Source: Shewanella khirikhana (GTDB lineage: Bacteria; Pseudomonadota; Gammaproteobacteria; Enterobacterales; Shewanellaceae). Taken from it: DNA of 64,000 nucleotides. Positions within the stretch are counted from its first letter, which is position 1. Every line of letters begins with the position of its first letter. Below, piece after piece: positions 1-7,836 of this stretch. Both the position numbers and the translations under genes were made by a program. The notes beneath the pieces were generated by a model. That model did not search any database. It was not told the origin of the DNA and saw only the letters and a program-made list of their open reading frames with translations. Location: assembly GCF_003957745.1 (NCBI RefSeq), contig NZ_CP020373.1, positions 3,767,501 to 3,831,500 of the forward strand. The letters are read 5' to 3'.

Positions 1-188
1 CGCTCACCGACAAGGAGCGGCGGGCGTTAAGGCTGGCCCAGGAAGGCAAAAGCACCGCCGAAATCGCTGCCAGCCTTTTTATTGCCGAAGGCACGGCACG
101 CAACTACCTGTCAGAAGCCATCAACAAGCTCGGCGCGGCCAATCGGGTCGATGCGGCCCGCATCGCTGCTCAGAAGGGTTGGCTCTAA
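1..188 (+). CDS. LuxR/NarL-family response regulator, C-terminal part (truncated by window edge)
   Basis: An open frame enters at the left edge (first full codon at base 3) and ends with TAA at 186-188. The last 61 residues form a LuxR/NarL-type helix-turn-helix: LTDKERRALRLAQEG, then TAEIAASLFIAEGTARNYLSE, then a tail ending ARIAAQKGWL. That tail is typical of DesR-like two-component response regulators. The receiver domain would lie upstream, outside the window. It therefore probably acts as the DNA-binding output of a two-component system, but its target cannot be told from here. Confidence 0.8.
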   Translation, partial: LTDKERRALRLAQEGKSTAEIAASLFIAEGTARNYLSEAINKLGAANRVDAARIAAQKGWL

Positions 189-251
189 GTTGCTCCGAAA
201 AGATTCTCTGTTAGTATATGTATAAATTCACAGTAATCCGGTGCCAAGGCA

Positions 252-2327
252 TTGCAAAGACTGGATCTTGTTCCCGTAACCGAACTCAAGGGCGTGGCCG
301 CCCGGGTGGCAGAAAAACTCAGTAAACTGGGGGTTAATACCGTCCAGGATTTACTGTTTCATCTGCCGCTGCGTTACGAAGACAGAACCCGCATCTATGC
401 CATCAATGAGCTGATCCCAGGCACCACGGCCACCATCGAAGCCGAAGTCATTTCCAGCCAAATCGTCAATGGTCGCAAGCGCATGCTCACCTGTAATGTG
501 CGCGATGCCAGCGGTGGCCTGACCTTACGTTTTTTCAACTTTTCCATGGCGCAAAAGAACGGCTTGCAGCCGGGAATGATGATCCGTGCCTTTGGGGAAA
601 TCCGCACCGGTAAGCATCAGCTGGAAATTATCCATCCGGAATACAAGCTTACCGCACCTGGCGAGTCGCCGAGCCTGGCCGACACCCTGACCCCCATCTA
701 CCCAACCACCGAAGGCCTGAAGCAAGCCAGTTGGATAAGGCTCACCGAACAGGCGCTGGAGCAATTGGAAGAAGGCGGTCTGCCGGAGCTGCTGCCCGAG
801 TCGTTGCAGCCCAACCGTTTGAGCCTGGCCGATGCCGTGCGCACCCTGCATAGGCCTCCGGCGGATGCCGAACTGTGGCAGTTGGAGCAAGGCCAGCACC
901 CGGCGCAGCAGCGACTGGTGCAGGAAGAACTGCTGGCCCACAACTTAAGCATGCTGAAGATCCGCGAGCGCAGCAATCAGGACGCCGCCGAGCCACTCGC
1001 CGCTACGGGTCAGCTTATCCCCCGCTTTCTTGAGAGCCTGCCATTTGCGCCAACCAATGCCCAGTCACGGGTAGTTGCTGAGATCCATGCCGACATGGCC
1101 AAAGCCACTCCCATGATGCGGCTGGTGCAGGGTGACGTGGGCTCGGGCAAAACCCTGGTCGCAGCGCTGTCGGCGCTGGCGGCCATCGAAAATGGCTGTC
1201 AGGTCGCCCTGATGGCACCCACAGAACTCCTGGCCGAGCAACACGCCGCCAACTTTGCCCGCTGGTTTGAGCCGCTGGGGCTTAAAGTTGGTTGGCTGGC
1301 CGGTAAGCTTAAAGGCAAGGCTCGCGCTCAAACGCTGGAAGATATCGCCTCAGGGGCGGCGCAGATGATAGTGGGCACTCACGCCATTTTTCAGGAGCAG
1401 GTGAGTTTTTCCCGACTCGCCCTGACCATCATCGACGAGCAGCACCGTTTTGGCGTACACCAGCGCCTTGGGCTGCGCGAAAAAGGTATTCAGCAGGGCT
1501 TTTTCCCCCATCAGCTGATCATGACCGCCACCCCCATCCCCCGCACATTGGCGATGACCGCCTATGCGGATCTCGACACCTCGATTATTGATGAGCTGCC
1601 GCCGGGGCGAACCCCCATCACCACGGTTGCCATTCCCGACACCCGCCGCATGGATGTGATTGAACGGGTGCGTCAGGCCGCCTTGCAGGATAAGCGTCAG
1701 GCCTACTGGGTATGCACCCTGATTGAAGAGTCGGAAGTACTCGAATGTCAGGCCGCCGAAGACACCGCCGAGGGCCTGAAAGAGGCCCTGCCCGAGCTTG
1801 GCATTGGGCTGGTGCATGGCCGTATGAAGGGCGCCGAAAAGCAGGCCATCATGGCCGACTTCAAAGCAGGCAAACTCGATTTACTGGTTGCCACCACGGT
1901 TATCGAAGTGGGCGTGGATGTGCCCAACGCCAGTTTGATGATCATCGAAAACCCCGAGCGGCTGGGGCTTGCCCAGCTGCATCAGCTGCGGGGCCGGGTT
2001 GGCCGCGGCGCGGTGGCCAGCCACTGCGTGCTGCTGTACAAGGCGCCGCTCAGCTTTACCGCCCAGGCGCGTCTCGGGGTGCTGCGGGAAAGTAACGACG
2101 GCTTTGTGATTGCCCAAAAAGATCTGGAGCTTCGTGGTCCCGGCGAAGTGCTGGGTACCCGTCAGACGGGGCTTGCGCAAATGAAAGTGGCCGATTTGGT
2201 GCGGGATCAGGCACTTATTCCCCACATCCAGAAACTGGCACGTCATCTGATGAGCCAGGCCCCCGACAATGTGGATGCCATAATCGAGCGCTGGCTTGGC
2301 GGCCGCGAACAATACGTACAGGCTTAG
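252..2327 (+). CDS. recG: ATP-dependent DNA helicase RecG
   Basis: RecG remodels stalled forks and branch-migrates Holliday junctions in the cytoplasm. The 691-residue product matches the usual RecG length of about 690. The N-terminal wedge/OB region carries TVQDLLFHLPLRYEDRT. Walker A GDVGSGKT is at about residue 294, the DEQH box (motif II) at about 395, and the C-terminal QLRGRVGRG motif follows. The start is TTG at 252: an in-frame stop at 234-236 leaves no earlier start, and AAGG lies just upstream. It stands alone between the response regulator and a DUF3014 gene. Confidence 0.97.
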   Translation: MQRLDLVPVTELKGVAARVAEKLSKLGVNTVQDLLFHLPLRYEDRTRIYAINELIPGTTATIEAEVISSQIVNGRKRMLTCNVRDASGGLTLRFFNFSMAQKNGLQPGMMIRAFGEIRTGKHQLEIIHPEYKLTAPGESPSLADTLTPIYPTTEGLKQASWIRLTEQALEQLEEGGLPELLPESLQPNRLSLADAVRTLHRPPADAELWQLEQGQHPAQQRLVQEELLAHNLSMLKIRERSNQDAAEPLAATGQLIPRFLESLPFAPTNAQSRVVAEIHADMAKATPMMRLVQGDVGSGKTLVAALSALAAIENGCQVALMAPTELLAEQHAANFARWFEPLGLKVGWLAGKLKGKARAQTLEDIASGAAQMIVGTHAIFQEQVSFSRLALTIIDEQHRFGVHQRLGLREKGIQQGFFPHQLIMTATPIPRTLAMTAYADLDTSIIDELPPGRTPITTVAIPDTRRMDVIERVRQAALQDKRQAYWVCTLIEESEVLECQAAEDTAEGLKEALPELGIGLVHGRMKGAEKQAIMADFKAGKLDLLVATTVIEVGVDVPNASLMIIENPERLGLAQLHQLRGRVGRGAVASHCVLLYKAPLSFTAQARLGVLRESNDGFVIAQKDLELRGPGEVLGTRQTGLAQMKVADLVRDQALIPHIQKLARHLMSQAPDNVDAIIERWLGGREQYVQA

Positions 2328-2429
2328 TCGTCTGCATTAAATATTGTTTTTGTTCAGCCTTCGGCTATGGACATCGACCGGCGAACTGGGACAATGGGTG
2401 TTTTACGGGCAGCAGCACAAGGAGCCAAG

Positions 2430-3305
2430 ATGCAAGTCAATCCCGAAGACAGAATCACCCCGCAGGAAGAAACCTCCCAGCGCAGCAACCGTCTGTCGGC
2501 CCTGCTGATCCTGGCCCTGATTGCCATTGCCGCTGGCTTGTGGATGTATTTCACCCGCGCGCCCGAACCGGCTCCGGTGGTGGAAGTGCCCGTGGAGACG
2601 CCCGAGCCCGTCACTTTGCCCGCCCAGCCAGCCGAGCCTCAGGAGATAGTCCCCGAGCCGGAAGTCCTGCCCGAACCTGCCACCACAGCGCCAGCCCAGC
2701 CTGAGCCTGAAATCGTGGTCGAGCCCATTCCTGAGCTTGCAGACAGCGACGCCTTTGCCACAAAAAAAGCTGTCGACCTTGGCAAGGGCCTGCCTATAGA
2801 GCCACTGCTGGCACAGCAGGATTTGGTACGCCAGTTTGTGGTCTTTATGGATAACCTGGCCGAAGGCCAACTGGCCCGCAAACAAAGCCCTGTTAAGGGG
2901 CCAGACGCCAAATTCAGCGTCAGCGAAATCACCGCCAAGACCTATCTGAATCCCGACAGCTACAAGCGCTACGACCTGTACGCCAACTACATCGCCAACA
3001 TGGATGAACAAAAGCTGCTGGAAACCTACGCCCAAATGAGCCCTATGCTGGAGCAGGCGTTCGATGAGCTGGGCTATGACGATATGAGCTTCAAGGAGCG
3101 CAGTATCAAGGCCATCGATCAGATGTTGGCGGCGCCCATCATCGAAGCGCCCATCGAGCTGGTAACCTTCAGCGTTAACTACAAGTTTGCCGATCCCAAG
3201 CTCGAAGCGCTGCCGCCGGCACAGAAACTGATGATCCGCATGGGCCCGACAAACAGCCGCAAAGTGAAAGCCGCGCTGAAAAAACTGCGGCCATTGTTGC
3301 AATAA
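2430..3305 (+). CDS. DUF3014 family membrane-anchored protein
   Basis: The start ATG at 2430 is chosen because AAGGAG at 2419-2424 precedes it; an earlier in-frame ATG at 2367 has no such site. The 291-residue protein has a short charged N-terminus, one membrane segment at about residues 24-42, and a Pro/Glu/Val-rich linker of about 80 residues. The C-terminal globular region is the DUF3014 type. The layout suggests a single-pass inner-membrane protein with a periplasmic domain on an extended stalk. The family has no established function that I can name. A hairpin follows the stop codon. Confidence 0.85.
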   Translation: MQVNPEDRITPQEETSQRSNRLSALLILALIAIAAGLWMYFTRAPEPAPVVEVPVETPEPVTLPAQPAEPQEIVPEPEVLPEPATTAPAQPEPEIVVEPIPELADSDAFATKKAVDLGKGLPIEPLLAQQDLVRQFVVFMDNLAEGQLARKQSPVKGPDAKFSVSEITAKTYLNPDSYKRYDLYANYIANMDEQKLLETYAQMSPMLEQAFDELGYDDMSFKERSIKAIDQMLAAPIIEAPIELVTFSVNYKFADPKLEALPPAQKLMIRMGPTNSRKVKAALKKLRPLLQ

Positions 3306-3326
3306 CGCCACCGATTTTAACAGTGT

Positions 3327-3356
3327 GCCCCCGGATGCCATGCGGTCTCCGGGGGC
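3327..3356 (+). terminator. Probable terminator after the DUF3014 gene
   Basis: A 9-bp perfect stem (GCCCCCGGA / TCCGGGGGC) with a 12-nt loop starts 21 nt after the stop codon. The following bases (TTCTGTTAT) are only moderately T-rich. It separates the DUF3014 gene from the APE cluster. Confidence 0.6.
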
Positions 3357-3468
3357 TTCTGTTATCAAGGTGTTTTGATATAGAATAATCAGTCCAAAAA
3401 ATGACGGACGGAAAGGCAAACCGCCGCCTGAGAACAAGCCACAACAATACCTGCCCGATGCGGCTAAA

Positions 3469-3525
3469 GTGATGGATAACTTACGACGCCTGGCTACAGC
3501 GTCAGAGGCAATGCAGTGCAATTAA
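3469..3525 (+). CDS. Possible leader peptide upstream of the APE cluster
   Basis: A small frame can start at GTG 3469 or ATG 3472 and encodes about 17-18 residues (MDNLRRLATASEAMQCN). It ends with TAA at 3523-3525, so it overlaps the GTG start of the next gene by 10 nt. The same frame is open, without ATG, back to about 3381. The arrangement would allow translational coupling, but there is no recognised homology and no clear ribosome-binding site. It may be chance. Confidence 0.2.
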   Translation: MMDNLRRLATASEAMQCN

Positions 3526-4220
3526 CTTTCAGCGTGATGGCGTGGGGCGGATGGTCCCCGGCTTATCAAGACAGGGAAAGCTGGGCCGATTGGCAAAAAA
3601 CACTCTCTGAACCAAACAGTACTGTGACGCCGGCGCTGCCTCAGGTGCCGGCGATGCAGCGTCGTCGCTTCAGCCGTTTAAGCCGCATGATGCTCGATGT
3701 GGCCTTCCAGTGCGAACCCGCCTCCCAATGCCGCAGCGTATTTGCCTCACGCCACGGCGAGCTCAATCGCACCATAGACCTGCTCCACAGCGTCATCATC
3801 CGTGAGCCGTTATCTCCCATGGGTTTCAGCCAGTCGGTGCACAATACCGCCAGCGGCCTGTTTGGCATTCTCAGCGAAAACCGCGCCGCCTCGACTTCAG
3901 TCGCCGCCGGCACCGAGAGCCTGTCGCAGGCGATGGTGGAAGCCTATGCCCAGCTGTGTGAAGACCCAAGCCCGCTGCTGCTGGTATTTGGTGATGATCC
4001 TGTGCCGCCCGTCTATAACGACTACACCGAAGAATTTGAACTGCCACTGGCGCTGGGCATGGTGCTGGCGCCAGTGTCTTGCGGCAAGCCGCAACTAACC
4101 TTGTCCAAAGGAGCCGAGCTCGAACCCATGAGCTACGGCCAACTGCTGGCAAGCCTTGCCAAAGGCGAAAACTGTCAGGGCCACCTTTCCGGTTTCGACT
4201 GGAGCCTGAGTCATGACTGA
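3516..4220 (+). CDS. apeC: APE ketosynthase-like chain-length factor (ApeC type)
   Basis: A 234-residue half-length beta-ketoacyl-synthase-like protein (ketoacyl-synt_2 type). It begins at GTG 3516 with the AWGGWSP motif common to the family. Where a true ketosynthase has its catalytic Cys, this one reads STSVAAGTESL, with no cysteine. That fits a non-catalytic partner. In characterised aryl polyene systems ApeC pairs with ApeO as a ketosynthase/chain-length-factor complex. It opens the cluster and overlaps the next gene by 8 nt. The function is inferred from family and context. Confidence 0.8.
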   Translation: MQLTFSVMAWGGWSPAYQDRESWADWQKTLSEPNSTVTPALPQVPAMQRRRFSRLSRMMLDVAFQCEPASQCRSVFASRHGELNRTIDLLHSVIIREPLSPMGFSQSVHNTASGLFGILSENRAASTSVAAGTESLSQAMVEAYAQLCEDPSPLLLVFGDDPVPPVYNDYTEEFELPLALGMVLAPVSCGKPQLTLSKGAELEPMSYGQLLASLAKGENCQGHLSGFDWSLSHD

Positions 4221-5040
4221 GCACACCCAGAAGCTTGCGCGCCGCTCGCCCTGTCAGCACCGACTGACCGGGCTTGCCTATGTGCCGCGCTGGCTGGGTG
4301 GCATGCTGTGCTACATCTGTTTTGGCCTCGGCGGCCTGTTAAGCTCGCTGACCATCTTACCGCTGCTGAAATACTGGCCCGGCAAACCCGAGGTTCGCAT
4401 CAAGCGGGTACAAAAAGCCGTGCACCTGATGTTTCGCGGTTTTGTGCACATGTTGTCGGCGGCGGGTGTGATAAAACTGGAAACCAAAGAGGTGGAGCGG
4501 CTCGCCAATGCCGAAGCCATGCTGGTGATTGCCAACCACCCCACCCTGATTGATGTGGTGGTGCTGATAAGCCTGATGCCCAACGCGGGTTGCATCGTAA
4601 AGCAGGGGCTTTGGCGCAACCCTTTTATGCGTGGCGTGGTGTCGGCGGCGGGTTATATTCCCAACCGCGGCGCCGAGCTGCTGCTGGATGACTGCCGCGA
4701 CGTACTCGGCCGCGGCACCAATCTGATTATCTTCCCCGAAGGCACCCGTACCGTGCTTGGCGAGCAGATAAACCCTTTTGCGCGCGGCGCGGCCAATATC
4801 GCCCTGCGTACCGGCAGTGACATACTTCCTGTGTTGCTGCACACCAAGCCCCCTGGCCTGACCAAACAGGACCCCTGGTGGGAAATTCCCCGGCGCACTA
4901 TTGGCATGACGGTAGAGGTAGGAACGCCCATCTCCGCCATGGACTATAAGGCCGAGGAAGGAGGAGATGCCAGGATGGCGCGAATACTGACCAGGGATAT
5001 GGAAAACTATTATAAACAAAGACTTGAAATAGAATTATGA
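4213..5040 (+). CDS. PlsC-like 1-acyl-glycerol-3-phosphate acyltransferase of the APE cluster
   Basis: A 275-residue lysophospholipid-acyltransferase family protein. The HX4D catalytic motif appears as NHPTLID and the glycerol-phosphate-binding motif as FPEGTR. A hydrophobic segment near residues 30-55 suggests membrane association. APE clusters usually carry one such enzyme (often called ApeD), thought to help attach the polyene acyl chain to a lipid anchor. It overlaps its neighbours by 8 nt upstream and 4 nt (ATGA) downstream. The acceptor substrate is not known from sequence. Confidence 0.85.
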   Translation: MTEHTQKLARRSPCQHRLTGLAYVPRWLGGMLCYICFGLGGLLSSLTILPLLKYWPGKPEVRIKRVQKAVHLMFRGFVHMLSAAGVIKLETKEVERLANAEAMLVIANHPTLIDVVVLISLMPNAGCIVKQGLWRNPFMRGVVSAAGYIPNRGAELLLDDCRDVLGRGTNLIIFPEGTRTVLGEQINPFARGAANIALRTGSDILPVLLHTKPPGLTKQDPWWEIPRRTIGMTVEVGTPISAMDYKAEEGGDARMARILTRDMENYYKQRLEIEL

Positions 5041-5297
5041 CATTACACGACCAAATCAAACAGCTGATCATCGACTGCCTCGACCTGGAAGACGTGACCA
5101 TTGCTGACATAGAAACCGATGCGCCTCTGTTCGGCGACGGCCTGGGACTGGACTCCATCGATGCGCTCGAGCTGGGTCTGGCCATTAAAAAGCAATTCGA
5201 TGTGAAGATTGAAGCCAACTCCGACGCGACCAAGGCTCACTTCTACAGCGTGGCAACCCTTGCCAGCTTTATCGAATCTCAGCGTGGTCAGGAGTAA
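5037..5297 (+). CDS. apeE: Acyl carrier protein 1 (ApeE type)
   Basis: A small acidic 86-residue acyl carrier protein. The phosphopantetheine attachment serine sits in GLDSIDALEL, where DSI replaces the usual DSL. It overlaps the acyltransferase by 4 nt and is followed 4 nt later by a second carrier protein. It would carry the growing polyene chain. Aryl polyene systems characteristically use two carrier proteins, one of which takes the aryl starter; sequence alone does not say which. Confidence 0.9.
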   Translation: MTLHDQIKQLIIDCLDLEDVTIADIETDAPLFGDGLGLDSIDALELGLAIKKQFDVKIEANSDATKAHFYSVATLASFIESQRGQE

Positions 5298-5301
5298 GGC
5301 T

Positions 5302-5550
5302 ATGGACAATCGCGAGCAAATTCTTGAAAAGCTGACCACCATTCTGGTGGACGATTTTGAAATCGACGCCGATGCCATCAGCCTGGAAGCCAACCTGTAT
5401 CAGGACCTGGATCTGGACAGCATCGATGCGGTGGATCTGGTGATCAAGCTGCAGCAGCTCACCGGCAAAAAGATTAAGCCCGAAGAGTTCAAATCGGTGC
5501 GCACCGTAGAAGATGTGGTTAACGCCATCGAGGCGCTGGTTCAGGGCTGA
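5302..5550 (+). CDS. apeF: Acyl carrier protein 2 (ApeF type)
   Basis: An 82-residue acyl carrier protein with the attachment serine in DLDSIDAVDL. The start ATG at 5302 is preceded by GGAGTAAGG at 5291-5299; the longer upstream frame is not needed. The stop overlaps the ATG of the next gene by one base. It is paired with the preceding carrier protein for starter loading or elongation in the aryl polyene pathway. Confidence 0.9.
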   Translation: MDNREQILEKLTTILVDDFEIDADAISLEANLYQDLDLDSIDAVDLVIKLQQLTGKKIKPEEFKSVRTVEDVVNAIEALVQG

Positions 5551-6098
5551 TGCGGGTTATTGAGGTATTGACGGCGGCTTTGCTGCTCGTCTACCCGCTG
5601 GCGGTTTGGCTGGGGCTGAATTACCTGCCTCCCGGCGTGCTGGCAGGTATGCTGTGTCTGCTGCTATTGCTGCGGTTGGTGTTAAAGCGCCAGCAACTCA
5701 AAGCCATGGCACTGCCGCTGCTGGCCGGGGTACTGCTTACCGCCGGCAGCTTGCTGGCCAAACGCCAGGATTGGCTGCTTTACTACCCGATAGTCATTAA
5801 CCTGACCATGCTCGGGGTGTTCGGCCAGTCACTGCTGCGCGGCCCCAGCATGGTAGAGCGGCTGGCGCGCCTCGGCGAGCCGGACCTGCCCGATGAAGCC
5901 ATACCTTATCTTCGCAGAGTCACGGCGCTTTGGTGCCTGCTCTTTGTGGTAAACGGCGGCATGGCCTTTTATACCGCCCACTTTACCAGCCTGGAAATCT
6001 GGACCCTGTACAACGGCCTGATTGCCTACATTCTGATGGGCATACTGGCTGGCGGGGAGTGGTTGTACCGCACCTTCATTCTGAAAAAAGGTGCCTGA
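5550..6098 (+). CDS. APE cluster integral membrane protein (COG4648 type)
   Basis: A 182-residue, strongly hydrophobic protein with about five to six predicted membrane segments and very few charged residues outside loops. Membrane proteins of this kind sit at this position (after the two carrier proteins, before the ligase) in many APE clusters and are often called ApeG. No catalytic motif is visible. A role in the inner membrane linked to polyene assembly or transfer is inference from context only. Confidence 0.75.
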   Translation: MRVIEVLTAALLLVYPLAVWLGLNYLPPGVLAGMLCLLLLLRLVLKRQQLKAMALPLLAGVLLTAGSLLAKRQDWLLYYPIVINLTMLGVFGQSLLRGPSMVERLARLGEPDLPDEAIPYLRRVTALWCLLFVVNGGMAFYTAHFTSLEIWTLYNGLIAYILMGILAGGEWLYRTFILKKGA

Positions 6099-6101
6099 CA
6101 T

Positions 6102-7481
6102 GTGGATAGCATCGCGATGACGTCTCTGCTCTACAACGCCCTGACACGCGGCCCGGCGGCTCAGCAGCTGATAAGCTTCAATCACCACGATATTCTTACC
6201 GGGGCGCTGTTTACCACCCAGGTGCATCATCTGTGGCAAACCCTCAGCCACAAGAGTGAACAGCGCTGGCTGCTCTCAAGTGAAAGCTCTGACTTGTTCG
6301 CCATCGGTCTTTGCGCCGGTTTGCTGGCAGGCAAAGAGCTGGTACTGCCATCCAACACCCAAAGCGGCACCTTAAGTCAGCTCACCCAGAATTTCGATGC
6401 CGTGCTCTCGGATGTGCCCCTGTGTGAAGGCCACGACTGGGTTGCCCTGAAAAAAGAAACCGCCCAAACACCGGCCGCCTGGCCTGACGCCAAGCCCTGC
6501 GGCAGCCTGACCCTTTACACCTCAGGTTCCAGCGGCGAACCCAAGGCGGTAAAAAAGACTCTCGAGCAGCTCGACGCCGAAGTCAGCACCCTCGAGGCCA
6601 CCTTTGCCGCAGCCCTGCCCCATTGCAGCGTGCTGGCCACCGTCTCCCACCAGCACATCTATGGCCTGCTGTTTAAAATTCTTTGGCCACTGGCCGCTGG
6701 ACGGCCGTTTTTAAGCGATTTGGTGGAATATCCCGAGACCCTGAGTTACTACACGGCGCTACTGCCAAACCTGTGCCTTATCAGCAGCCCGGCGCAGTTA
6801 AGCCGCCTGCCGGATGCACTGGATAACGAGCGTCAGCTGCACTCCCCCAGCCTGGTGTTTTCATCGGGCGGCCCCTTGAGTGAAGACGCTGCCCGCGGCA
6901 TCCAGAAGGTTTATGGCAGCCTGCCCATCGAGGTCTACGGCAGCACCGAGACCGGCGGCATTGGCTGGCGCAGACAAGCCTCTGCGGCCGAGGCATGGCA
7001 GGCCTTTCCCGGTATCGAGATAGCCAGCGCCGACGATGGCGCCCTGCTGCTGCGCTCGCCTTATCTCGACAATCCCGCCGAGACCCTTCGCTGTGAAGAT
7101 AAAATCGCCATCGATGACAATGGCCGTTTTGTACTGCAGGGCCGGCTGGACCGGATTGTCAAAATTGAAGAAAAGCGCCTGTCGCTGGTGCAGATGGAAG
7201 CCCTGCTTGAGAGCCATCCGCTGGTGAGCCGCGCCGCGCTGGTGCTGCTGACCGAGCCACGCACCCAGCTTGGCGCCGTGGTGGAGCTGTCGGATAAAGG
7301 CAAGGCACTGCTGGCCGAAGAGGGCAAACTTGCCCTCAACAACCAGTTGAAGGCGCATCTGTTAACCGAATTTGAGCGGGTCACCCTGCCAAGGCGCTGG
7401 CGTTACCCCGACGAGCTGCCACTGAATCAACAGGGCAAGCGCGTTCACCAAACTTTGATTGAGCTGTTCATCCATGATTAA
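6102..7481 (+). CDS. apeH: Aryl-ACP ligase (AMP-binding enzyme, ApeH type)
   Basis: A 459-residue member of the ANL adenylating superfamily, shorter than typical acyl-CoA synthetases. The phosphate-binding loop YTSGSSGEPK begins at about residue 139, followed by VYGSTETGG and the hinge/core region GRLDRIVKIEEKRL. In APE systems ApeH activates the aryl starter acid and loads it on a carrier protein. GTG at 6102 is taken as start; ATG at 6117 is a possible alternative, since neither has a strong ribosome-binding site. It overlaps the next gene by 8 nt. Confidence 0.88.
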   Translation: MDSIAMTSLLYNALTRGPAAQQLISFNHHDILTGALFTTQVHHLWQTLSHKSEQRWLLSSESSDLFAIGLCAGLLAGKELVLPSNTQSGTLSQLTQNFDAVLSDVPLCEGHDWVALKKETAQTPAAWPDAKPCGSLTLYTSGSSGEPKAVKKTLEQLDAEVSTLEATFAAALPHCSVLATVSHQHIYGLLFKILWPLAAGRPFLSDLVEYPETLSYYTALLPNLCLISSPAQLSRLPDALDNERQLHSPSLVFSSGGPLSEDAARGIQKVYGSLPIEVYGSTETGGIGWRRQASAAEAWQAFPGIEIASADDGALLLRSPYLDNPAETLRCEDKIAIDDNGRFVLQGRLDRIVKIEEKRLSLVQMEALLESHPLVSRAALVLLTEPRTQLGAVVELSDKGKALLAEEGKLALNNQLKAHLLTEFERVTLPRRWRYPDELPLNQQGKRVHQTLIELFIHD

Positions 7482-7836
7482 GTCATTGCTGCCACAGGTT
7501 TTGGCGCGCGAAGAGACAGACACTGAACTGAAACTCAGGCTCGCCATCGATGCTGACCTGCCGTTTTTCGACGGCCACTTCCCGGGGCAAAGCGTACTGC
7601 CGGGGGTGACTCAACTCGATTGGGCGGTGCGTTTTGGGTGCGAACATTTTGGTTATGATGCCAGCGTGGCAAGCCTTGAAGTGCTTAAGTTTCAGCAGCT
7701 GATGCTGCCCGGCACCGAAGTAGATTTGCTGATAAGCAACAACGCCGCCAAGGGCAAACTCACCTTCGCCTACAGCGATGGCGAGCGCCGCTTCGGCTCA
7801 GGCCGGATAGTGATTGCCGCCCACGGGGACTCTTGA
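7474..7836 (+). CDS. apeI: Hotdog-fold 3-hydroxyacyl-ACP dehydratase (ApeI type)
   Basis: A 120-residue FabZ/FabA-like hotdog protein with the family signature FFDGHFPG...VLPGV; the His of GHFPG is the expected catalytic residue. The ATG at 7474 overlaps the end of the ligase gene. In aryl polyene synthesis ApeI pairs with ApeP to dehydrate 3-hydroxyacyl intermediates to the conjugated trans-ene. The cluster contains both partners, consistent with a heterodimer. The specific pairing here is inferred. Confidence 0.85.
   Translation: MIKSLLPQVLAREETDTELKLRLAIDADLPFFDGHFPGQSVLPGVTQLDWAVRFGCEHFGYDASVASLEVLKFQQLMLPGTEVDLLISNNAAKGKLTFAYSDGERRFGSGRIVIAAHGDS

Noticed and set aside
2403..3521. Long minus-strand open frame across the DUF3014 gene
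   Set aside because: It is antisense to a gene with clear signal, ribosome-binding site and domain structure, and its translation is rich in Gly, Arg and His without any recognisable motif.
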